From Pedobacter sp. BS3 (GTDB lineage Bacteria; Bacteroidota; Bacteroidia; Sphingobacteriales; Sphingobacteriaceae), in the NCBI RefSeq assembly GCF_008274585.1, contig NZ_VTRT01000001.1:496001-560000 (forward strand): a DNA stretch of 64,000 bases, read 5' to 3'. Shown here piece by piece: positions 33,702 through 42,680 of this stretch (the first letter of the stretch is position 1; every line of letters starts with the position of its first letter). A program made the position numbers and the translations under genes. The notes under the pieces are model-generated. The model searched no databases and was not told the origin of the DNA. It saw only the letters and a list, made by a program, of their open reading frames with translations.

Positions 33702-34865
33702 ATGAACCATAAAAAATTAGCGCTTTTTATTGTGCCATTCTTAGCGGGATGCCAAATAGTATACGCCCAGGTTAATGGCGGGGGAGAAACAACAACCGAT
33801 GGCCGGGTCGGGTCGGGTATTATTCAAACAGGCGTTCCGTTTCTGCTCATTGCCCCTGACGCCCGTTCGGGAGCGATGGGCGATGTTGGTGTAGCGCTTT
33901 CGCCGGATGCAAATGCTGTGCATTGGAATCCTTCAAAGCTGGCATTTGTTGAAAATGCTACCGGAATTTCGGTTTCGTATACACCCTGGCTGCAAAAGCT
34001 TGTTCCGGATATCGATTTAGCATACGTATCGGCTTATCATCGCATTGACGACCGCAATGTTATTGGCGGATCAATACGCTACTTCTCGCTGGGGCAGATA
34101 CAGTACACTGATGATCAGGGTAACTCTTTGCAAACGTATAGCCCTAATGAATTTTCTGTAGGCGGAACGTATGCCCGCAAATTTGGCGACAGCTTTTCGC
34201 TGGGAACAGGCTTACGGTTCATCTATTCTAACCTGGTAAACGGGCAGTTTAGCTCCGGGCAGGATACTCATCCGGGAACGGCGCTGGCTGCTGATGTTTC
34301 GGGATACTATAAAAAAGAGACCCAGATGATGGGTAAGGATGCCCGCTTTGCTCTGGGAGTAAACATTTCGAACATCGGCAATAAAATCAGTTATACGGAT
34401 GGCGGAACCAAGATTTTCCTGCCTACCAATCTGAAGATCGGCGCAGCTAACACCTTTTTTCTGGATGATTTCAGCGAGCTGACTTTTGCATTGGATTTAA
34501 ATAAGCTATTAGTTCCATCGCCTCAATATAATAGCGATGGCACCCTGGTTGATCAATCGGATATGTCGGTTCCTTCAGCTATTTTCAGCTCATTTGGCGA
34601 TGCCCAGGGAGGCTTTAAAGAAGAAATGCAGGAGATCAGCTATTCATTCGGTGCAGAGTATTGGTATAATAAGCAATTCGCGTTACGTGCCGGTTACTTC
34701 TACGAAAATCCTAATAAAGGCGACCGGCAATATCTTTCGCTCGGAGCCGGTTTGAAATACAACATCTTCATGCTGGATTTTGCTTATCTGGTGGCCAGCC
34801 AGGATAAAAGTCCGTTGGCTAATACGCTGCGGTTTACCTTATCATTTAACTTTGACAAGAAATGA
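33702..34865 (+). CDS. porV: Type IX secretion outer-membrane protein PorV
   Basis: This 387-residue beta-barrel of the FadL-like group begins with a signal peptide (MNHKKLALFIVPFLAGCQIV, cut near AQV). PorV-typical parts are TGVPFLLIAPDARSGAMGDV, LSPDANAVHWNPSKLAFVE and the ending FAYLVASQDKSPLANTLRFTL. PorV carries type IX cargo from the translocon to the attachment complex; the PL6 lyase at 868-4100 has the matching cargo signal. Its last four bases overlap ispF (ATGA), so the two are translated together. Confidence 0.93.
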   Translation: MNHKKLALFIVPFLAGCQIVYAQVNGGGETTTDGRVGSGIIQTGVPFLLIAPDARSGAMGDVGVALSPDANAVHWNPSKLAFVENATGISVSYTPWLQKLVPDIDLAYVSAYHRIDDRNVIGGSIRYFSLGQIQYTDDQGNSLQTYSPNEFSVGGTYARKFGDSFSLGTGLRFIYSNLVNGQFSSGQDTHPGTALAADVSGYYKKETQMMGKDARFALGVNISNIGNKISYTDGGTKIFLPTNLKIGAANTFFLDDFSELTFALDLNKLLVPSPQYNSDGTLVDQSDMSVPSAIFSSFGDAQGGFKEEMQEISYSFGAEYWYNKQFALRAGYFYENPNKGDRQYLSLGAGLKYNIFMLDFAYLVASQDKSPLANTLRFTLSFNFDKK

Positions 34866-35344
34866 AGATCCGCGTAGGGTTTGGTTTCGATGTTCACCAG
34901 CTTAAAGCCAACCATCCTTTTATCATGGGAGGCGTCCGGCTGGAGCATCATAGCGGAGCGTATGGACATTCGGATGCGGATGTATTGGTACACGCTATCT
35001 GCGATGCCTTGTTGGGTGCCGCCAACCTGCGGGATATCGGGTATCATTTTTCAAATACGGATGATCGGTGGAAGGGAGTAAGCAGTCTTGTTTTACTCAA
35101 GGAGTGTGTGAAGCTGCTTCGCGAAAAGGGCTGGGCGGTAGGTAATATTGACGCGATGATCTGCCTGGAAGCTCCTAAGGTAAACCCTCATGTTGAACAG
35201 ATGAAAAAAAATATTGCCAACGCGATAGGTATTGATACAGACGATATATCCATTAAAGCCACCACGAACGAAAGTATGGGATTTATTGGCAGACAGGAAG
35301 GTGTAGTTGCCTATGCGGTTTGCCTGATAGAGAGTAAAAAGTGA
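34862..35344 (+). CDS. ispF: 2-C-methyl-D-erythritol 2,4-cyclodiphosphate synthase
   Basis: This 160-residue enzyme of the MEP isoprenoid pathway converts CDP-methylerythritol 2-phosphate to the cyclic diphosphate. The metal ligands are Asp10 and His12 (GFGFDVHQL) and His44 (HSDADVLVHAICDALLGA). The FSNTDDRWKG and KATTNESMGFIGRQEGV blocks are as expected. It overlaps porV by four bases and is probably in its operon. The length is normal for the family. Confidence 0.96.
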   Translation: MKIRVGFGFDVHQLKANHPFIMGGVRLEHHSGAYGHSDADVLVHAICDALLGAANLRDIGYHFSNTDDRWKGVSSLVLLKECVKLLREKGWAVGNIDAMICLEAPKVNPHVEQMKKNIANAIGIDTDDISIKATTNESMGFIGRQEGVVAYAVCLIESKK

Positions 35345-35351
35345 GCCTTTG

Positions 35352-35420
35352 ACAGGGGATAGTGGACAATTGAGAATGGACAATGGACAGAGGAGAGTTG
35401 AGAGTGGACAATGGAGATTG
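35352..35420. repeat. Low-complexity direct repeats (GGACAATGGA-type)
   Basis: Short units such as GGACAATTGAGAATGGACAA and then GACAGAGGAGAG and TGGACAATGGAGATTGAGA follow one another after ispF. A GC-rich hairpin GCCCCG/CGGGGC follows at 35444-35460. No coding frame is seen. Confidence 0.5.
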
Positions 35421-35496
35421 AGAAGGGTTAATAATTATAGATTGCCCCGGGTAGCGGGGCCGGTACGCTGCGGGCCTGGCTAAACTTCAACCAATA

Positions 35497-35667
35497 CTAT
35501 TTTTGCTTCACGGTATCGCCGGGTTTGATCTCTGAAAAATCAACGCCACATTTACCGCAGCCGCTGCTACAGCCTTTTTTTGAATGCAAATTGCGGTAAA
35601 CAGACCTGCCGATGTAAGCGGCCGCAAGCAGAAATACCAGAGCTACAAGAATTCCCTGAAAAGTCAT
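35497..35667 (-). CDS. FeoB-associated Cys-rich membrane protein (56 aa)
   Basis: This short gene on the minus strand codes for one membrane helix (GILVALVFLLAAAYIGRSVY) followed by a short Cys-rich stretch GCSSGCGKCG and a charged tail. That layout is the FeoB-associated Cys-rich membrane protein family, often coded next to ferrous iron transporters. No feoA or feoB lies in the window, so here the gene stands alone between ispF and typA. The cysteines (three in eight residues) probably bind iron. Confidence 0.8.
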   Translation of the reverse strand: MTFQGILVALVFLLAAAYIGRSVYRNLHSKKGCSSGCGKCGVDFSEIKPGDTVKQK

Positions 35668-35795
35668 ATACAAAAATAACGTATTACAGCAAAAGCAATG
35701 TCAGGTTTGTTTAAAATAATTAACAGGCAGGCCGTTCCGTTAGTTCCGGTAAAATGAAAAGTGGTGCCCGGCATAAAAGTCTGGTAAAATAAGCG

Positions 35796-35803
35796 TACCT
35801 TTG
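35796..35803 (+). promoter_or_regulatory. -7 box of the typA promoter
   Basis: TACCTTTG matches TAnnTTTG perfectly, 26 bases before the typA ATG. Confidence 0.5.
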
Positions 35804-35828
35804 CGCAAAATTTTAAAAAGGCATTTGC

Positions 35829-37634
35829 ATGCAGAAAATCCGGAATATTGCCATTATAGCACACGTTGACCACGGTAAAACTACACTGGTTGATAAAATA
35901 TTACATACCTGCTCTCTGTTTCGCGAGAACGAGCAAAAAGGCGAGCTGATTCTTGACAACAACGATTTAGAGCGTGAGCGGGGCATTACCATCGTTTCTA
36001 AAAACGTATCGGTAAAATATAAAGATGTAAAGATCAACATTATTGATACACCCGGGCACGCCGATTTTGGTGGCGAGGTAGAACGGGTATTGAAAATGGC
36101 CGATGGCGTTTTACTGTTATGCGATGCTTTTGAAGGCGCTATGCCGCAAACCCGTTTTGTAACGCAAAAAGCGCTCTCACTGGGATTAAAGCCAATTGTA
36201 GTAGTTAATAAAGTCGACAAAGAAAATTGCCGTCCCGAAGAAGTTTACGAGCAGATATTTGAGCTGTTCTTCAACCTGGAAGCTACCGAAGAGCAGCTGG
36301 ATTTCCCGGTAATATACGGATCATCCAAACAAGGCTGGATGAGCTATGATTACAAACAGCCTACGCAGGATATTCTTCCCTTGTTGGATACTATCTTAGA
36401 AAAAATACCCGCAGCACCTATTAATGAGGGAACATTGCAAATGCAGATCACATCCCTGGATTATTCTTCATTCGTGGGACGTATCGCCATTGGCCGGGTA
36501 CATCGCGGCAGCATAAAAGAAAACCAGCCGGTATCGCTGATCAAGCGTGATGGTAAGATCCTGAAATCTCGGGTAAAAGAACTGTATACCTTCGAAGGAT
36601 TAGGTAAAGTAAAAGTTGCCGAGGTAAAATCGGGCGATATATGTGCCGTAGTGGGCATTGAAGGTTTTGAAATTGGCGATACTATTGCCGATTTTGACGC
36701 ACCGGAGCAATTACCGGTAATTAAGATCGACGAACCGACCATGAACATGCTGTTCACCATCAACAACTCGCCGTTTTTTGGTAAAGAAGGCAAGTTTGTA
36801 ACCTCGCAGCGTATTAAAGAGCGCTTGTATAAAGAGATGGAAAAGAACCTGGCTTTAAAGGTTGTTGAAACCGAATCGCCGGATGCTTTCCTGGTGTACG
36901 GACGAGGTATTCTGCACTTATCGGTGTTAATTGAAACGATGCGTCGCGAAGGCTACGAGATACAGGTTGGGCAGCCACAGGTAATCATTAAGGAGATCGA
37001 CGGCGTAAAATGTGAGCCTGTTGAAACGCTGATAGTTGATGTTCCGGGAGATGTTTCGGGTAAAGTAATTGAGCTGGTTACGCAACGCAAAGGTGAGCTG
37101 CTGGTAATGGAACCTAAAGGCGATTTACAGCATCTTGAGTTTGAAATCCCGTCGCGGGGAATCATTGGTCTGCGTAATAACGTGCTAACGGCAACAGCCG
37201 GTGAGGCGATTATGGCGCATCGCTTTAAAGCATACGAGCCCTGGAAGGGCACCATTCCGGGTCGTCTGAACGGTGTTTTGGTATCGATGGAAAAGGGACA
37301 GACAACGGCATATTCTATTGATAAGCTCCAGGATCGCGGACGTTTCTTTGTAGATCCGGGTGTGGATGTGTACGAAGGCCAGATCGTGGGCGAACATATC
37401 CGTGACAACGATTTAGTGGTTAACATAGTTAAAGGCAAGCAGCTGACCAACATGCGGGCTTCGGGAAGTGATGATAACGTACGTATTGCTCCGGCCATTA
37501 AGTTTTCGCTGGAAGAAGCTATGGAATACATTCAGTCCGACGAATACATCGAAGTAACGCCGGTAAGCATGCGCCTCCGGAAAATTTACCTGACAGAAAA
37601 CGAGCGCAAGATAAACGCGAAAAAGTTTCAGTAA
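35829..37634 (+). CDS. typA: Translational GTPase TypA/BipA
   Basis: This 601-residue ribosome-binding GTPase is linked to 50S assembly and stress or cold growth. The P loop is AHVDHGKTT (11-19), switch II is DTPGHADFGGEVERVL, and the base-recognition motif is NKVD. The EF-G-like domains and the BipA C-terminal domain follow (VEPKGDLQHLEFEIPSRGII-like MEPKGDLQHLEFEIPSRGII, SGSDDNVRIAPAIKFSLEEA). The length is normal. It has its own -7 box and a clear terminator at 37685-37718. Confidence 0.96.
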   Translation: MQKIRNIAIIAHVDHGKTTLVDKILHTCSLFRENEQKGELILDNNDLERERGITIVSKNVSVKYKDVKINIIDTPGHADFGGEVERVLKMADGVLLLCDAFEGAMPQTRFVTQKALSLGLKPIVVVNKVDKENCRPEEVYEQIFELFFNLEATEEQLDFPVIYGSSKQGWMSYDYKQPTQDILPLLDTILEKIPAAPINEGTLQMQITSLDYSSFVGRIAIGRVHRGSIKENQPVSLIKRDGKILKSRVKELYTFEGLGKVKVAEVKSGDICAVVGIEGFEIGDTIADFDAPEQLPVIKIDEPTMNMLFTINNSPFFGKEGKFVTSQRIKERLYKEMEKNLALKVVETESPDAFLVYGRGILHLSVLIETMRREGYEIQVGQPQVIIKEIDGVKCEPVETLIVDVPGDVSGKVIELVTQRKGELLVMEPKGDLQHLEFEIPSRGIIGLRNNVLTATAGEAIMAHRFKAYEPWKGTIPGRLNGVLVSMEKGQTTAYSIDKLQDRGRFFVDPGVDVYEGQIVGEHIRDNDLVVNIVKGKQLTNMRASGSDDNVRIAPAIKFSLEEAMEYIQSDEYIEVTPVSMRLRKIYLTENERKINAKKFQ

Positions 37635-37684
37635 TGGTTAATGAAGCCTGCTAAGGGTTTTATAGCTAATAAATGCACTCTTAG

Positions 37685-37718
37685 ATTCAGACAGCTTTGC
37701 AAAGCTGTCTGAATTTTT
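37685..37718 (+). terminator. Intrinsic terminator after typA
   Basis: TTCAGACAGCTTTG (37686-37699) is followed directly by its reverse complement CAAAGCTGTCTGAA (37700-37713) and five T. Confidence 0.85.
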
Positions 37719-37827
37719 AATTATACAAATATCAGGATAACTTTATTTTGCCCGAGCCGCGACTGGATCTGTGCGATTAATTCCCTGTTAATTTGCATAT
37801 TCAAATATGCACAAAACGTTAATTCAG

Positions 37828-40800
37828 TTAAGAACTTACGCTATGTAAAGTTAGTGATTTCAGGATAATGAGGGCTTCTTCTACGTTCTGAACATGCTCA
37901 AACGCTATACGGAGTGTGTTTTTTACTTCCTTCAGATTGCAGCGGTGCGGGTTTTGCTGCACGAATTGTAAAACACGGTCAAACTGCGGACTTTCAAAAT
38001 AGGGCGATTGCTGGTTGGAAACAAAATATCCCTTCAGCAAATGCTTCTTAAATGAGATCTTCTCAAAGCCGATCTCTTTACCCAGCCACTGCAGGCGCAT
38101 GGTGTTCAGCAATTCTTTAACCGGCTGTGGCATCGGGCCAAATCGGTCGGTAAGCTGTTTGGCAAATAGCTCCAGCTCGGTTTCATTTTCCAGTTTAGAG
38201 AGTTCGGTGTACAGGTTATAGCGCTCGGTGATATTGGTTACGTAGCTGTCGGGGATGAGTGCCTCCAGGTCGGTATCAATCTGGGTAAAGCTAACGGCAG
38301 GTCGCGGTTTTTCATCAGCGAACAAGCCTTTAAACTCATCGTCTTTAAGCTCCTGTATCGCCTCATCCAGTATTTTATGGTACATTTCAAAGCCAATTTC
38401 GGCAATAAAGCCGCTTTGCTCGGCGCCAAGCAGGTTACCGCTTCCGCGGATGTCTAAATCACGCATGGCCACATTAAACCCGCTTCCCAGGTCAGAAAAT
38501 TCTTCGATGGCGCTGAGACGTTTGCGTGATTCGGGCGTAAGTGTGGACAACGGCGGACTTAGTAAATAACAAAACGCTTTTTTATTGGAGCGTCCTACGC
38601 GGCCACGCATCTGGTGCAGGTCGCTCAGCCCGAATATATGTGCATGATTAATGATAATGGTATTGGCATTGGGAATATCAAGGCCGGCCTCAATAATGGT
38701 GGTGGCTACCAGCACATCTTTATCGCCGTTGATAAACTGGAGCATTACATCTTCCAGGGCATCGCCTTCCAATTGCCCGTGAGCCAAACCGATACGGGCT
38801 TTGGGCACCAGCTTATGGATCAACCCGGCCAGTTGGGGAAGATCCTGCACCCGGTTATGGATAAAAAATACCTGGCCGCCGCGATCCAATTCAAACTCAA
38901 TGGCATCCTTGATCAGCTTCTCATTAAACACATGCAACTCGGTTACTACCGGCTGCCGGTTGGGTGGTGGAGTAGAAATAATGGAAAGATCGCGGGCGCC
39001 CATTAACGAGAAATGCAGCGTTCGGGGGATAGGCGTCGCGGTAAGTGTCAGCGTATCTACATTGGCACGCAGTTGCTTAAGCTTTTCTTTTACGCCCACG
39101 CCAAATTTCTGCTCCTCGTCAATGATCAATAAGCCAAGATCCTTAAACTTTACATCCTTACTCACCAGGCGATGTGTGCCGATGATGATATCCACTTTTC
39201 CTTCACGTAGCTTTTCGAGTGTTTCTTTGATCTGTTTGGTAGATTTAAAGCGATTGATGTAATCAATAGTACATGGAAAATCCGCCAAACGCGAAGTAAA
39301 GGTTTTATAATGCTGCAGGGCCAGGATGGTGGTTGGAACCAGCACGGCAACCTGCTTGCTATCGGTTACGGCCTTAAATGCGGCACGTACAGCTACTTCC
39401 GTTTTGCCAAAGCCCACATCGCCGCAAATCAGCCGGTCCATGGGGTGTGGCGATTCCATATCCCGCTTTACGTCGGCGGTAGATTTCACCTGGTCGGGCG
39501 TATCTTCGTAAATGAACGAAGCCTCCAGCTCATTTTGCAGGTACGTATCCGGGCTGAACGCGTTGCCGTTTTGTGCTTTGCGCAGAGCGTAGAGCTTGAT
39601 CAGATCGCGGGCAATATCCTTAACTTTTTTTTTAGTAGTTTTTTTCAGCTTTTCCCAGGTGTCGGTACCCAGCTTGTTCATTCGTGGCACAGCGCCTTCC
39701 TTACCTGAATATTTGGATATTCGGTTCAGCGAATTGATGTTTACATACAGCAAATCATTATCGGCATATACCAGGCGTATCATTTCCTGGATCTTGCCGT
39801 TTACTTCTACTTTTTCAAGACCGGCATATTTACCAATACCGTGGTCGATATGAGTAATAAAATCGCCCGGCTTAAGCTCACGTAATTCCTTTAGTGTGAT
39901 GGCTTGTGAACGGGCGTATCCCTTTTTGAGCTTATATTTGTAATAGCGGTCAAATATCTGGTGGTCGGTGTAAGCGGCAATTTTCAGCTCGTGATCAACA
40001 AAACCTTCGCGTAGCGATACATTAACCGGTGTAAATTTTACGGTGCGGTCAATATCCTCAAAAATGCTGTACAGCCGTTCTATCTGTTTAGGCGAATCGG
40101 TAAAAATGAAGTTGGCAATTTTCTGATCCTCGTTTTGCCTGATGTTGTGGATAAGCAGGTTGAAATCTTTGTTAAAAGATGGCTGCGGCTTGATATCAAA
40201 GGTTACGGTTGCCGTGGGCGTATAGAAAAACTGTTTTCCAAATTCTACCAGGGCGAAATCATGCAGTTGGTCGGCTATCAGCTTTTCGTCGCTGAAGCTG
40301 AATTTCGGATCTATCCATTCCGGGTTCTGCTGCTTATCGCTAGCCGAAAGGGCTTTCCACAACTGGCCGGCCTTTTTGTATCCTTCTTTAATAATATCCA
40401 GCGTAAACTGAACGTCTTTCAACCAGATTACCGAGTTAGCTTCAATATATTCCAGGAACGAAATGTTCTGCGTGGTAACCAGCTTGGATTGTACATTAGG
40501 AACAATGGTAACGCTCTTTACGGTTTCCACCGAAAGCTGGTCCTCAATATCGAACGTGCGGATGCTCTCGATAACATCACCAAAAAACTCGATACGGTAT
40601 GGCAGGTTATGCGAGAAAGAAAAGATATCTACAATGCCGCCCCGGATGGAAAACTGGCCTGGCTCGTACACAAAATCCACCCGCTCAAAATCGTATTCAA
40701 TCAGGAACTCGTTGATAAAATCAATGTCCAGCTTATGGTTGGTGGTAATTTCAAGCGTGTTTTTTTCCAGCTCATCCCGGTTTATCACCTTTTCGGCCAG

Positions 40801-41181
40801 GGCTTCGGGATAAGTTACAATCAGCCTGCCGAATTCTGCCGTATGGTTAAGCTCGTTCAGTACCTCGGCACGTTGCAGCACATGGTTGCTGTCGGTTTGA
40901 GTAAAGTCAAAGGGCTTGCGATACGAAGACGGAAATAACAGCACTTCCTTATCCAGCAGGTTTTCCAGGTCGCTTTGAAAATAAGCCGCTTCCTCCCTGT
41001 CGGGCAATACAAAAACAAGATGCTGGTGCTGTAAAAAATACAAGGCCAGGGCAACTATAGCATCGCTGGAACCAATAAGTCCTTTAAGATGTACCCGGCT
41101 GTTGCGGCTGTTCAGCGCTTTGGCAAGTAAGGTAACCCGCTCATCCTCTTTATACGTGTTTAAAATATCCCTGGCGTTCAC
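37828..41181 (-). CDS. mfd: Transcription-repair coupling factor
   Basis: This protein of about 1117 residues is the Mfd ATPase that removes stalled RNA polymerase and recruits UvrA. In order: UvrB-like N-terminal domains (YEPGQFSIRGGIVDIFSF), the RNA-polymerase-interacting domain (LKPGDFITHIDHGIGKYAGL), the RecG-like translocase (CGDVGFGKTEVAVRAAF, LIIDEEQKFGVGVKEKL, TLTLTATPIPRTLHFSLMG, QMRGRVGRS) and the TRCF C-terminal domain. Related proteins begin MNxRDLL, so the GTG at 41181 (NARDILNTYKED) fits better than a TTG at 41187. A -7 box at 41198-41205 would leave a leader of only about ten bases. Confidence 0.95.
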   Translation of the reverse strand: MNARDILNTYKEDERVTLLAKALNSRNSRVHLKGLIGSSDAIVALALYFLQHQHLVFVLPDREEAAYFQSDLENLLDKEVLLFPSSYRKPFDFTQTDSNHVLQRAEVLNELNHTAEFGRLIVTYPEALAEKVINRDELEKNTLEITTNHKLDIDFINEFLIEYDFERVDFVYEPGQFSIRGGIVDIFSFSHNLPYRIEFFGDVIESIRTFDIEDQLSVETVKSVTIVPNVQSKLVTTQNISFLEYIEANSVIWLKDVQFTLDIIKEGYKKAGQLWKALSASDKQQNPEWIDPKFSFSDEKLIADQLHDFALVEFGKQFFYTPTATVTFDIKPQPSFNKDFNLLIHNIRQNEDQKIANFIFTDSPKQIERLYSIFEDIDRTVKFTPVNVSLREGFVDHELKIAAYTDHQIFDRYYKYKLKKGYARSQAITLKELRELKPGDFITHIDHGIGKYAGLEKVEVNGKIQEMIRLVYADNDLLYVNINSLNRISKYSGKEGAVPRMNKLGTDTWEKLKKTTKKKVKDIARDLIKLYALRKAQNGNAFSPDTYLQNELEASFIYEDTPDQVKSTADVKRDMESPHPMDRLICGDVGFGKTEVAVRAAFKAVTDSKQVAVLVPTTILALQHYKTFTSRLADFPCTIDYINRFKSTKQIKETLEKLREGKVDIIIGTHRLVSKDVKFKDLGLLIIDEEQKFGVGVKEKLKQLRANVDTLTLTATPIPRTLHFSLMGARDLSIISTPPPNRQPVVTELHVFNEKLIKDAIEFELDRGGQVFFIHNRVQDLPQLAGLIHKLVPKARIGLAHGQLEGDALEDVMLQFINGDKDVLVATTIIEAGLDIPNANTIIINHAHIFGLSDLHQMRGRVGRSNKKAFCYLLSPPLSTLTPESRKRLSAIEEFSDLGSGFNVAMRDLDIRGSGNLLGAEQSGFIAEIGFEMYHKILDEAIQELKDDEFKGLFADEKPRPAVSFTQIDTDLEALIPDSYVTNITERYNLYTELSKLENETELELFAKQLTDRFGPMPQPVKELLNTMRLQWLGKEIGFEKISFKKHLLKGYFVSNQQSPYFESPQFDRVLQFVQQNPHRCNLKEVKNTLRIAFEHVQNVEEALIILKSLTLHSVSS

Positions 41182-41197
41182 AATCAAATTTTCGGTG

Positions 41198-41205
41198 CAA
41201 ATATA
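41198..41205 (-). promoter_or_regulatory. -7 box of the mfd promoter
   Basis: CAAATATA reads TATATTTG on the minus strand, a perfect TAnnTTTG. Transcription should begin near 41191, only a few bases before the likely GTG start of mfd. Confidence 0.5.
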
Positions 41206-41321
41206 CGGTTAATTAAAAAGTGAAAAGTTAAAACTCCAAAGCCCGGATGTATTTCGAATGGTTGTGCCGTTGCTTTTGTAAATGGGTACCCACACTTACA
41301 GCGGATTAAATGGGTAGGTTC

Positions 41322-41670
41322 TTACAAATCGAAGTCGTTTTGGGACACAATGATATGATCTATTTTGCTTTTAAGCATTGATAAATCCGTTTGAATAATT
41401 TGCCAAATAATATCGGCATCTAATCCAAAGTATTCGTGTACAATATAATTCCGAAAACCTTTTATTTCACGCCAGGGTATTTCAGGATAATCTTCTTTAA
41501 GAGAATCCGGTAACTTGGATACTGCTTATCGTAAAGTTATGGAGTACAGCATGTTTAACTACTATGCCCGTATCAAACTTCATAAAATCCAGTCCTTCGG
41601 TAAACAATAATATATTGTCAATCGAATCCCGGATATCAATTAGCCAAAGCCGTATGTTACGTTGGCTCAT
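41322..41670 (-). pseudogene. HepT-like (DUF86) toxin gene broken by a small deletion
   Basis: The frame opens MSQRNIRLWLIDIRDSIDNI and runs to HAVLHNFTI, then stops early. In another frame the rest of the protein continues: AVSKLPDSLKEDYPEIPWRE and KGFRNYIVHEYFGLDADII, ending at TAA (41324-41322). Intact relatives read NFxIIGEAxxxLP here, so about eight bases around the IGE codons are missing. The catalytic RX4HXY motif (RNYIVHEY) is preserved in sequence but out of frame, so the toxin should be dead. It overlaps mntA by four bases (ATGA), as in MntA/HepT pairs. Confidence 0.75.
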
Positions 41671-41960
41671 ATATGAATTAAACAGCTTTCAACATAGGGC
41701 AGATAATGCGGTTTGATACCTTTTCGGGATATGACATCTACTTTAGTTTGAAATTCATCTTCCAGTTCATTAGCCAATTTAAAGAAACCCATGCCTATTG
41801 TTCCATTAAAGCTAACCAGAATATCAATATCACTCGCTTCTGTGTGTTCGTTACGGCTTACGGAACCGAATAATGCCAACTCACTAATGGGATAGCGTTT
41901 TTGTAGTGATGGCTTTAATTGTTTAAGCCGTTTAATAATGTCTTCCCTGGAGTATTTCAT
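41667..41960 (-). CDS. MntA-type nucleotidyltransferase antitoxin
   Basis: This 97-residue minimal nucleotidyltransferase has the GSx10DxD motif (Gly32-Ser33, Asp44, Asp46 in FGSVSRNEHTEASDIDILV). MntA antitoxins inactivate HepT by adding AMP to the tyrosine of the HEPN motif. Its partner gene, overlapping at the ATGA junction, is frameshifted, so this antitoxin seems to be orphaned. A second, intact pair lies at 48411-49041. Confidence 0.82.
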   Translation of the reverse strand: MKYSREDIIKRLKQLKPSLQKRYPISELALFGSVSRNEHTEASDIDILVSFNGTIGMGFFKLANELEDEFQTKVDVISRKGIKPHYLPYVESCLIHI

Positions 41961-42152
41961 AATGAGTTCGTATAGGTATTTTCACTATGCGTCCAACATC
42001 AAAGGTAGTTAATTTTCAATAAATTAAACACATAGTAGATTGAACGTCAGTAAATACAACTTGCGTAAGATGGAAACCCTTTGAATAAATTATTCGTATA
42101 ACAGGAACAATTTAATATCCCGGATGTTAAATAAATATTAAAAAAATAAAGT

Positions 42153-42563
42153 ATGAGAAACGCAATTTTATACGGATTGGTAATTGGGGTAGCCAGCGGA
42201 ATATGGTTGCTTATTATGCACTTTGCCGGAGTTTTCAACTACAGCAGGGAATATGGCGAAATTCACTGGATGGAATACGCTTCGTTATTAATTCCTCTTG
42301 CCGGTTTGTATTTTGGCGTGCAGAATTTCAGAGATAATGAAAACGACGGGACAATGGAGTTTTTTGAAGGGTTATTCGAGGGGTTTAAAATCCTGGTAGT
42401 GGGAGCGGTGATAACTGCCTTTTTTTTAGTGATGTATTTCAATTATGTAGCTCCCGATTTAAAAACCGACTATATCTGGCGTATGGGCGCCGGCGGAGTG
42501 GTTGGAATACTGTTTGATTTAATGGTGGCCTTGCTGCTGATGAATAAGCAAAAGCGATTGTAA
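42153..42563 (+). CDS. DUF4199 family membrane protein
   Basis: This 136-residue protein has four hydrophobic segments (start AILYGLVIGVASGIWLLIMH, then SLLIPLAGLYFGVQNFRDNE, KILVVGAVITAFFLVMYFNY and GVVGILFDLMVALLLM). The RDNENDGTMEF stretch after the second helix is typical of the DUF4199 family of Bacteroidota. No function is known. It is a single gene ahead of another small membrane protein that has its own promoter. Confidence 0.8.
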   Translation: MRNAILYGLVIGVASGIWLLIMHFAGVFNYSREYGEIHWMEYASLLIPLAGLYFGVQNFRDNENDGTMEFFEGLFEGFKILVVGAVITAFFLVMYFNYVAPDLKTDYIWRMGAGGVVGILFDLMVALLLMNKQKRL

Positions 42564-42633
42564 TGCTAATCAAAACAGAATTAAAAATCAAAAAGGCTTA
42601 GCGCTTTGCCTGCACTTTTGGAGCTTTTAATTT

Positions 42634-42663
42634 TTGACTTGGACGGCAGTCTCCGTACCTTTG
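42634..42663 (+). promoter_or_regulatory. Complete promoter for the 42681 gene
   Basis: TTG (42634-42636) is followed after 19 nt by TACCTTTG (42656-42663), matching both boxes of the Bacteroidota promoter. The ATG is 18 bases downstream. Confidence 0.7.
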
Positions 42664-42680
42664 GGCTAAAGTAACCCGGT

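Noticed and set aside
35444-35460. GC-rich hairpin GCCCCG/CGGGGC as a terminator for the FeoB-associated gene
   Set aside because: No T run follows on either strand, and the stem is only six pairs, so a terminator role is not supported.
36953-37531. 192-codon open frame on the minus strand inside typA
   Set aside because: It lies fully within the typA coding region and shows no recognisable protein pattern.
40135-40938. 267-codon open frame on the plus strand inside mfd
   Set aside because: It is the complement of the conserved N-terminal Mfd domains; the real gene is certain.
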